Source: Acanthosepion esculentum (taxonomy: Eukaryota > Mollusca > Cephalopoda > Sepiida > Sepiidae). From it: a stretch of 64,000 bases of DNA. The first letter of the stretch is position 1; each line of letters opens with the position of its first letter. The notes below the pieces were generated by a model that searched no databases, was not told the DNA's origin, and saw nothing but the letters and a program-made list of their open reading frames with translations. Shown one piece after another: positions 56,190-64,000 of the stretch. Position numbers and translations under genes: made by a program. The DNA is taken from assembly GCA_964036315.1 (NCBI GenBank), contig OZ038495.1:28864682-28928681 (forward strand), written 5' to 3'.

Positions 56190-56545
56190 GTAGTATTTTA
56201 TGCAAATGAGGTACTGCTATAAAAGCAGCCCGCCACAGCGAATACCAGTTGAGCTACCATCTGTTGACCTGACAACGTATATTCCAGAGTAGTTACTTCA
56301 TAACAATTATAAAATAAATTTACATACAACTAAGCAAGCATCCACAAATCTAACCGTCCTGGCTATGACGATAAACTGCATCTGCGTCCTGGGAAAGACG
56401 ATAAACTACGTCCAGGAGCAAGGCCTCTGATCTGGAGGTTTTAAGGAGTGGAACCACCTCTTGGTTGCTGGTGTTCCCAGGTCAACTCTGGGTCCCAGCT
56501 GTGGGCGGGTAGTTAACCCCGAAACTGGGGTAAAAACACTATCAA
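56190..56545 (+). promoter_or_regulatory. octamer-plus-TATA promoter-like segment
   Basis: TTATGCAAATGA (octamer motif ATGCAAAT at about 56201) is followed about 15 bp later by TATAAAAG (about 56218) and a GC-rich run. The start TGTAGTATT and later AATAAATTT would also suit an LTR. Near 56360-56410 the phrase GTCCTGG...GACGATAAACT is repeated twice. The mate LTR was not found. Confidence 0.3.
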
Positions 56546-56586
56546 AGTGTAAAAATATGTTTTAATACCGGAAATACTTTGTAAAA

Positions 56587-56765
56587 CATTTATTACCAGC
56601 AATAAATTTTTGAAGGAAAAAAAAATATTACCAGCAATGTTTTTGAAGAAAAAATATTACCAACTATACATTTTTGAGGAAAAATATTAGTAGCAATATA
56701 TTTTGAAGGAAAATTATCAGAAATAGATTTTTGACAAAACAAAATATTACCAGCAATAAAAAAAA
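56587..56765. repeat. about 40-bp minisatellite, 5 units
   Basis: Units built on ATATTACCAGCAATA followed by a TTTTTGAAGGAAAAA-like part, with drift. Confidence 0.85.
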
Positions 56766-57280
56766 TGTTTCGGCATTAAATTGAGGTTGATATGCCATAA
56801 AACAAAACAAACCAAACAAACAAACAAATTTAAAATACAATTGTTTCTGACCTCATATTTTTGAATGCATAAAAATTATTTTAAGCAAATAATTTACTAT
56901 CCCTATCATATTAGTACGCATTGGGGGTCAAATGAGTTGCCTCGTCTGGCTGCAATTGATTTAAGTAAAAGTAACGACACTTTCAAAATGTAATTATGCA
57001 ATTCTCCCCTATTCCCTGATGATTCTTTTTATTCGAAAGCTAGAGAAAACACAATTTATCTTTATTTTTTTTATTTATTTTAGCCAATTTATCCACAAAC
57101 AACAACCGCATTTGCGAAGAGATATTCGTACATTAGAAAATGAATCATTAAATAGAATACATAAATTGTCTTGTTTTAAAAATACATATTAAGAAAATGC
57201 TGCTCAAGTATAAAAAAAAATTAAAATGAATTTATAGACAATTCAGTAGAATTGGGACTTTGGTTATTAGTATTTTTATA

Positions 57281-58101
57281 GGCGCTATTACACATTCGCA
57301 CCCAAAGCTTTACGTGCGCATATCGAAATCCTGTTGTCCCCCGATCGCGAATAGTTTTGTTCCCTACAATGGTTGTTGCAAGCAATGCAGTCCATACTGA
57401 CTGCTAGCAAACCATAGTTACGGCACCAGTCTATGTAATTAGCAATATTGTTGTAATACTGTTCTCCAATCTTCAAAATGGTGATATCTTCAAAAAATCT
57501 TTTGATGGGGAACGTGTTAAAACCCCAGCCATAATACTTTGTTTGAAATGAACAATAAAGTACGGGAAGTGATGAATGTAAGCAGTGCAAAAAGGATAGG
57601 AAACAGGAAAAAAAAAATTTCTTGGTGGTGGGTGGGGAAATTACATCGCGGCGAAATATTACAAGAGGCGCTATTACACTTTCGTGCCCTGCTCCAGCAT
57701 GTTTTCCCGCGACTATTTTATTTCTATGATTACTTTTTCCTGTTCATCATGTTCAGAATATTAAACCCACATTTTAAAACTTTTTCCAGTTTTTCTTTAT
57801 CACTCTGATACCACTCAACTAGTGTTTGGGCTGGAAACAGCTATATCCACAGCTGGACCTCGGCCTCTTACGAATGCTTATTGTTTTCCCTACAACGACT
57901 GTTGAAAGCCATGCATTCCATACTGATTACTGGGGGTGGTGCGAAAGTGTAAATAGCGTCCTGGATTTTTCTGTGATATATGTATTCATTTGCATATGTC
58001 TCTTCCGCATTCTGTTTTCCGGCAATATTTACTTCTTCCCTACAACGGTTGTTGCAAGCAATGCATTCCACCCTGATTGCTTTCGAAAGTGTAATAGCGC
58101 C
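57281..58101. mobile_element. nested Merlin-type foldback cluster
   Basis: Four Merlin-type ends occur: GGCGCTATTACACATTCGCACC at 57281, GGCGCTATTACACTTTCG at 57667, inverted CGAAAGTGTAAATAGCG near 57942, and inverted CGAAAGTGTAATAGCGCC at 58084. An inner 295-bp element (57667-57961) thus sits in an outer 821-bp one. N-terminal transposase scraps occur in each part. Confidence 0.65.
57288..57590 (-). pseudogene. Merlin transposase N-terminal region
   Basis: The 100-codon frame includes FFEDITILKIGEQYYNNI, WCRNYGLLAVSMDCIACNNH and CREQNYSRSGDNRI. The spaced cysteines (C..C...C) are the zinc-ribbon-like N-terminus of ISXO2-type transposases. The frame runs into the left inverted end, so the catalytic domain is absent. 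Two further scraps of the same cysteine motif (ECIACNNRCREEV and SMECMAFNSRCRENN) lie on the minus strand at about 58065-57880. Confidence 0.7.
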
Positions 58102-58437
58102 AAAAAGACAATAGGAAAACTGTAGTTCTAGCCATTGCGTTTCGTTCAATGTGGACTCCTTTTAAGGCAAGACATGGTCCAAGCTCAGCAGAAGAGCCTC
58201 GAAGACAAACTTATCCAAATTCCAGCTATCGGATGCACAATTAGAAGCCCTCAGCTTTGGTTAGAAATTGTCCACCGGAAATATGACACCACAGATTACA
58301 TAATTAAAAATCATTAATACAATGACACCGATGTTACCAAAGGCTGTATCCAAGGCCTAATCACAGCTACACACACAAAAAGAAAACGAATTGCACTGCA
58401 CTTCCTTGACGATACATAAAAACTCTGAAAGAATTAG

Positions 58438-59420
58438 ATGACAATAAAACACTTCCATATATCTACTTCGAATAAGGGCGGGCGATTTGTAATCATGGAT
58501 AAACACATTTACCAACATACAATGAGAGAACTTATTAACGATGACAACATCTATGAAAAAGTAAACGTAAACGAAGCTATAAAAGAAACCCAAAAATTCA
58601 GAAGCGACATCAAAAAGGTACTAAAAAATGAAGACTCTTCTTGAATAAAACTTATTGAATACCATTCCAAAACACCCACATTATATGGGCTACCAAATGC
58701 GCATAAACCGAAAATATAAGACTTATTATATCAGGGATTTGCATCACTGCACATAGCGGGTAGACTAAGCAAAATGTTAACCCCACTCCTGGGCACTATT
58801 AATCCATCACACATACAAAATTCTGGTGACCTCCTAAACAAGATTAAAAACAGACATTATAAAAAAATATATGGCTAGTTTAGACACAAAATCTCTATAC
58901 ACAAACGTCCCTATAGAGAAATGCTTAAATCTACTAAAAAACACCTAAGAAATGCAAAACTTAAATTACATCTACCTACACATAACATAAAAAAATATAT
59001 TCCAGCTAATGACCAAGTAATGTTTTTCATTTTATAACCAACTTTACAGACAAAAAATTTGGTTTACCAATGGGATCTCTCAGCGGCGTCTTTGCTTGTC
59101 TATCATTAAAGTTTCTAGAAAGTGACCCATTCAAAAACATTCTACCCCCAAACACTCCCTACTTCATGTACTTGGACTACTCATTATTAATATATCCACA
59201 AAATAATAATTTAAGAGGTCTTGTCAACCAACTAAACAATGTTGAACCTATAACAGACGTCGTCTTTGAAACTCAAACGAAGTTCACTCTTCCCTTTCCT
59301 AGATATCATATTACGCAGAAACAATAACGAACTCAATTTTGACATTTATAGAAAAGCTACTAACGAAATGACCTGGACAGTTTCTACTCAAAAAACTCTT
59401 CTGGATTTATTATAGGTTTC
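58438..59420 (+). pseudogene. PLE reverse transcriptase, broken
   Basis: An open piece (58438-58644) has HISTSNKGGRFVIMDKHIYQ and NDDNIYEKV, the conserved pre-fingers region. Next come LYGLP near 58686, RLSKMLTPLLGTINPSHIQN and SGDLLNKIKN (about 58760-58850), and SLDTKSLYTNVPIEKCLN (about 58875). GLPMGS near 59063 is kept. In the open piece 59070-59327 the catalytic YxDD reads YLDY, so the last aspartate is lost. LPFLD-type and IYRKATNEM follow in another frame. Confidence 0.8.
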
Positions 59421-59859
59421 TATTTGAGAGCATTAAGAATCTGCGGCCCCGAATATTTACCTTAAGAAACATACATAGAAAACATTCAGAAACCTAAAAT
59501 ACAAATATTTCATTCACAGTGAAATATGAAAACACACAAAATATACAACCGCAACAAAAATAACATCATCCGTAATAATAAATTATATGCGAACAGACAC
59601 ATAATACTATCGACCAACTGCGTCATGTCCACTATACAGAATAATCTATCTCATCTAAATAATCTTTAAATGACAAACAATCCCAAAACCATTATGAATA
59701 TGATCAGTTCTTCAAACACCCATAGAAATAATATTTTTGAAGTAAGCATATAGAAAAAATAAATTGCCAAAAGTTGCTCACAATACATTTGGAAAAACAT
59801 GTAGAATTTAAAAAAAAACATCTATTAGCACAAAAGAGAAATCAGAAATAATTTAACAA

Positions 59860-60110
59860 ATGCACTAGTCATACATATAAATTCAACCACGTTTTAATTT
59901 TATAAATGCTACACTCATAAAAAAGAGAAAATAATTCACTCAGAAGGAAAATCCTGGAGAGTGCTGCCATCGAATATTATCCAAATATTAATCTGCGCCC
60001 TGGTTCTTTTTCTCCAATATCACTATTCCTAACAGAATCACTACTCTCCCAAGGCAAAGGACACAACAAATATAATAAGAAATCAAAAGAAAACGGTTGA
60101 ATCCATCAAC
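59860..60110 (+). pseudogene. PLE GIY-YIG region, C-terminal remnant
   Basis: Reads RRKILESAAIEYYPNINLRP, then GSFSPISLFLTESLL, the conserved C-terminal end of GIY-YIG-bearing PLE proteins. The GIY and YIG half-motifs themselves are not readable. Confidence 0.6.
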
Positions 60111-60373
60111 ACATCAATAAAACCATATTTATACATGTCAAAATATTCTATTTTAAAGAAATTAATTGACGTAATGTATCAGTTGACCAAATGAATATAT
60201 TCTTCTATTTGCCAACGACATTGTTGTTTATAGATACTTTGTTTCAATAAATTAATTTCGTTTTTTTTGTCTTGAAAATTTCAACATTGGACGAATCGCG
60301 TCGACTAAAACTAGTTTTCCTATTCTTTTTTTCTTTTTTATGCATGCTGTTTTTTCTACAGGTTAATTTTGAA

Positions 60374-60388
60374 ATATATATATATATA
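60374..60388. repeat. short (TA)n tract
   Basis: Fifteen bases of TA. The surrounding 60120-60760 holds no recognised gene. Confidence 0.9.
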
Positions 60389-60761
60389 TTACAGTTGAAA
60401 AGTTTGAAGCCACCACCATAATCAGCATGGAATGAACTTGATATAAAAGTGGCAAAAATGAAAAGCAGATATTAGTCATTCAAAAAAGAGTGGAATCAAT
60501 TATCAAACATACATTGAGAAACTTTTACAAAGAATTGCAAAAATTGGTGCTGCAATAATCGAGGCTGAAGAAGGATATTTTGACGACAGCAAAATTTAAT
60601 CATTTTTCTTTTCCTTTTGTCAAGTTTTATTATTTAAAAAAATCATCTCACTTTTTTAACCATGTATAGTAATTTTCTATTTAAAGTACAAAAGTAATTT
60701 TGGGATCAATTTTTAAAAAATTACCAGGGGTGGTCTACAACTTTTGAAATTTTGTGTGTGT

Positions 60762-61647
60762 GTGTGTATATATATATAATATATAATACATAATATATAA
60801 TATAATATATATAATATATAATATGATATATATAATATATATAATACATAATATATAATATAATATATATAATATATAATATGATATATATAATATATAT
60901 AATACATAATATATAATATATAATATATAATACATAATATATAATATAATATATAATATATAATACATAATATATAATATAATATATAATATATAATACA
61001 TAATATATAATATAATATATAATATATAATACATAATATATAATATAATATATAATATATAATACATAATATATAATATAATATATAATATATAATACAT
61101 AATATATAATATAATATATAATATATAATATAATACATAATATATAATATAATATATAATATATAATATAATACATAATATATAATATAATATATAATAT
61201 ATAATATAATATATAATATATAATATAATACATAATATATAATATAATACATAATATATAATATAATACATAATATATAATACATAATATATAATATAAT
61301 ATATAATATATAATATAATATATATAATACATAATATAATATATATAATACATAATATAATATATATAATACATAATATAATATATATAATACATAATAT
61401 AATATATATAATACATAATATAATATATATAATACATAATATAATATATATAATACATAATATAATATATATAATACATAATATAATATATATAATACAT
61501 AATATAATATATATAATACATAATATAATATATATAATACATAATATAATATATATAATACATAATATAATATATATAATATATATAATATATATAATAC
61601 ATAATATAATATATATAATATATATAATATATATAATACATAATATA

Positions 61648-61716
<69 letters not shown>

Positions 61717-61733
61717 CACACACGCGCGCGCAC
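60762..61733. repeat. TA-rich higher-order array
   Basis: Starts with a TG run, then units built on ATAATACATAATATA. The period is 33 bp around 60960-61130 and becomes 21 bp around 61320-61560. It ends in a pure TA run and a CACACGCGCG tail. Three overlapping minus-strand frames of 338-366 codons (I, Y, L, M) are artefacts. Confidence 0.97.
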
Positions 61734-61739
61734 ACAATT

Positions 61740-62255
61740 GTTGGATTGGTATATTTTGTTTTCACGTGTGTCAATCCATGCAAATGTGTCGAGGTAATTG
61801 CATAAGTAGTCATAAACGTGTCTTTGTTTTGTCAAAACGAAAATGCATTTTCAAGCGATCGTGAATATCGGCTGCTGTTTTCCACTTCTATTAGGTATTC
61901 TTGTGGAAAAACGAGATTTGGCTGACAACTTTCGACGCGTTCGACAATGCTTTCTTCCAGTTCTTTCACTCTAGTAAATACGTGACAGTTAACACGTTCA
62001 CACCATTACCTCCTCTTACGAAGCCAATCGCTAACGTTTTCAGATAATATTTTCACAAACTGTGTCTTTGTTCTTTCATTTGAAAGGAGATAACATCAAG
62101 GATGCCATTTTGCTAATTGGATATAGTTTTATGAGACGTATATTTCTTGAACTGGCTTTATCTGAATATGTATGTTTATGCAGCTCATATGGAGAATATA
62201 ATAACTTTACCCGTTTTGTTTCCATGTTTACAATAATTGTCAGATACTGATAGTT
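61740..62255. other. unannotated stretch
   Basis: Nothing recognised. Confidence 0.6.
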
Positions 62256-62259
62256 ACAC

Positions 62260-62690
62260 ATATGTGTGTGTGTGTGTGCATATATGTGTGTGTGTGTGTG
62301 CATATATGTGTGTGTGTGCATATGTGTGTGTGCATATATATGCGTGTGTGCCTATGTGTCTGTGCACATATACATGTGTCTGTGCACATATACATGTGTG
62401 TGTGTGCACATATACATGTGTGTGTGTGCACATATACATGTGTGTGTGTGCACATATACATGTGTGTGTGTGCACATATACATGTGTGTGTGCACATATA
62501 CATGTGTGTGTACACATATATGTTTGTATATATATATATATCTGTGTGTGTACACATATATGTTTGTATATATATATATATCTGTGTGTGTACACATATG
62601 TTTGTATATATATATATATATCTGTGTGTGTACACATATATGTTTGTATATATATATATATATCTGTGTGTGCACATTGTGTGTGTGTAG
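62260..62690. repeat. TG/CATA compound satellite
   Basis: First half: units of CACATATACATGTGTGTGTG, period about 20-24 bp. Second half: about 39-bp units of ACACATATATGTTTGTATATATATATATCTGTGTGT (given in pieces: TG run, ACACATATATGTTTG, TA run). Frames on both strands are artefacts. Confidence 0.97.
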
Positions 62691-62759
62691 AGCTGGTTAT
62701 TTAACTTCTATTTTTGAAACATAACTCTTATGTAGCGATGGAATCATATTTTTAAAAAA

Positions 62760-63480
62760 TAATTATATATACAAAAATAAAATCAAGTTAGGACTAGTTA
62801 TAGGTGTTTCCCTTAAAGCCCTTAGAATATGCAGCCTAGAGATCCAAGATCAACAAGAAATACACCGAAAAAATGTTTAGACTTATTGACTCCCCCACAT
62901 CATCTCCCCTTCAACCATTCCGTAATATCATTGCCAACACCTTGAAGAGAAACAAATATAGTTAGCAAGAAGGGATTTATGATATATTAGAGAGGCGAAA
63001 CCTCTAGAAATTCGCATCTGCAAATGTAAGAGACCTACATTGCGAAATCACATTGAATTCACTTGTAACACACACAAATAAAACAGGGTATAACTTTGAT
63101 TTGTTAAAGGCCACCCGAATAAGAACAAAATTTATTCCGCAGTAACTACTTAGAATGTCATTTGACTGATACACGCCAACCACTTTATTATATAGACAAC
63201 TTTATAAAATCTATACTTAAAGAATTTGTCTACATAAACAAGTACAACTGAAATTCTTTAACTCTTATACAAAACACACCCCAATGAACATACAGGCACT
63301 GACATAAATAGAAATATCCATTAGATGCTCAAATGTACATCGCTATCAACCAAATCTCCCATAGACCAACTAGAATTATGAAACACAAATACACAATATT
63401 TATACACGCGAACGCGATCTGACAAGACCAGTACACGTGAGGTCTACTTAAACAAAGGAAAACAGAATAAAATAGAATGT
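62760..63480 (+). pseudogene. PLE remnant, C-terminal half
   Basis: Plus strand: IGVSLKALRICSLEIQDQQE resembles the post-palm part of the PLE at 58-60 kb (there FYLRALRICGPEY-like). Further on, CKCKRPTLRNHIEFTC and ANHFII fragments are weak. Most of the domain is unreadable. Confidence 0.45.
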
Positions 63481-63584
63481 TCTTTTCAACTCCATATTTA
63501 ATTTCTGATGGTGATATGTTATAGACGTTAAATTTATTAATATTTTTTTTATCCTATCATAAATAAATTTTTATCACTTTAAAC

Positions 63585-63990
63585 TAGGTATTGTCGTGAG
63601 ATCGTTGGAAATGAGCCTTAAACTTGACGAAAACAAAATTTTATCGTCAAAATGTTTACTATTAAGAGGAAAGAACAAAGTAATTTTTATTTGTTTTTAA
63701 AATTTTTGTCTTTATTAGAATATTCTAAATTTGATTGAAAAACCTTGTTTCTCTTCATCAATGGAACTACTAGTAAATAACAGACATTTTGTGCATTTTT
63801 GTGACGCATTAATTTTGAAAATCTAGCAAAAATAAAAATAATTGTCAGATTTTAATGAAAATTTCGGAAACAATTAACCAACGATGGACATTATTAGAAA
63901 TCTTTATTTTTCTTAAGTAATGGTAATGTTTTTTATATATATCCCCCCTAACTTTTCACATGAAAACTCTTGAAATTCAAAAGTGTACAT
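63585..63990 (-). repeat. AT-rich dispersed repeat, copy E
   Basis: Inverted relative of 28850-29625, with ACGATAAAATTTTGTTTTCG and TCTGACAATTATTTTTATTT on the minus strand. It is cut by the window edge. Confidence 0.7.
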
Positions 63991-64000
63991 TTTTAGTGAT

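Larger units (their letters stand above)
58190..60110 (+). mobile_element. degenerate PLE, plus strand
   Basis: Successive PLE parts can be followed on the plus strand through many frameshifts, from the RT N-terminal extension through palm and thumb to the end of the GIY-YIG region. About 2 kb remains. Neither hammerhead-bearing terminal repeat is evident. A more fragmentary relative lies at 62760-63480. Confidence 0.75.

Noticed and set aside
60713..61835. Three overlapping minus-strand open frames of 338-366 codons
   Set aside because: They read a TA-rich tandem array in all three frames with only I, Y, L and M residues; repeat artefact.
62237..62724. Cysteine/histidine-rich frames on both strands that mimic zinc-binding or venom-like peptides
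   Set aside because: They translate TG/CA/CATA repeats, so the cysteine spacing follows the repeat period.

Overview
This is AT-rich, gene-poor eukaryotic DNA that reads as an invertebrate, probably cephalopod (octopus-like), intergenic region. That assignment is an inference from the very high density of (TA)n, (CA)n and (GATA)n microsatellites, the abundance of Penelope-like retroelements (PLEs), the mariner, Merlin-like, Ty3 and LINE fragments, and the tRNA-derived repeats. I found no bacterial-style operon and no intact host protein-coding gene. The only candidate host signal is a promoter-like segment with a strong splice donor near 46.57-46.74 kb.

Layout. 0-4.2 kb: a degenerate PLE on the minus strand (reverse transcriptase plus GIY-YIG endonuclease) with a hammerhead-like motif, then a second, 5'-truncated PLE with inverted ends. 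6.7-7.2 kb: a 20-bp minisatellite. 9.1-11.9 kb: a tandem duplication, a segment duplicated again at 16 kb, and a 1-kb GATA-type array. 12.4-14.9 kb: a long hairpin, a LINE tail, a small inverted-repeat element and a PLE-end/tRNA-like repeat. 16.6-21.6 kb: a Ty3-type LTR retrotransposon on the minus strand (gag, protease, RT/RNase H, integrase, 5' LTR with primer-binding site). Its 3' LTR is missing and a GATA array begins at the junction. A LINE tail follows its 5' LTR. 25-30 kb: microsatellites, PLE ends, a clear hammerhead-like motif, and a 353-bp element with 60-bp inverted termini around a tRNA-Ser-like sequence. 32-36.7 kb: a LINE reverse-transcriptase fragment, a full-length but dead mariner, and a LINE 3' end amplified in tandem. 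38-40.4 kb: a GC-rich 347-bp tandem repeat, an AT-rich dispersed repeat, a complete PLE-end/tRNA-like composite and a LINE-like tail. 42.1-43.7 kb: a polypurine array with an exact 138-bp period. 44-45.5 kb: an internally deleted mariner sitting inside another tRNA-like/PLE-end repeat. 47.3-48.1 kb: another PLE. 51-58 kb: Merlin-type (ISXO2-like) DNA-transposon fragments and foldback pieces, a 379-bp inverted-repeat element, and a GC-rich block. 58-64 kb: two more PLE remnants, a 0.95-kb TA-rich array and a TG/CATA array.

How the parts relate. Nearly everything recognisable is mobile DNA in decay, and several pieces are nested: mariner in a tRNA-like repeat, mariner in a TA microsatellite, a microsatellite in PLE coding sequence, and possibly a Ty3 element in a LINE. 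The recurring theme is PLE termini carrying hammerhead-like cores (CUGANGA, stem II, GAAA). They occur in inverted pairs around tRNA-like pol III promoters and often abut (TA)n tracts. The best candidate for something under-described is this class of small composite element (39.5-40.1 kb and 26.7-27.1 kb, with relatives at 14, 44-45 and 53 kb). They could be non-autonomous, PLE-mobilised and ribozyme-bearing, but that is a hypothesis from sequence shape only.
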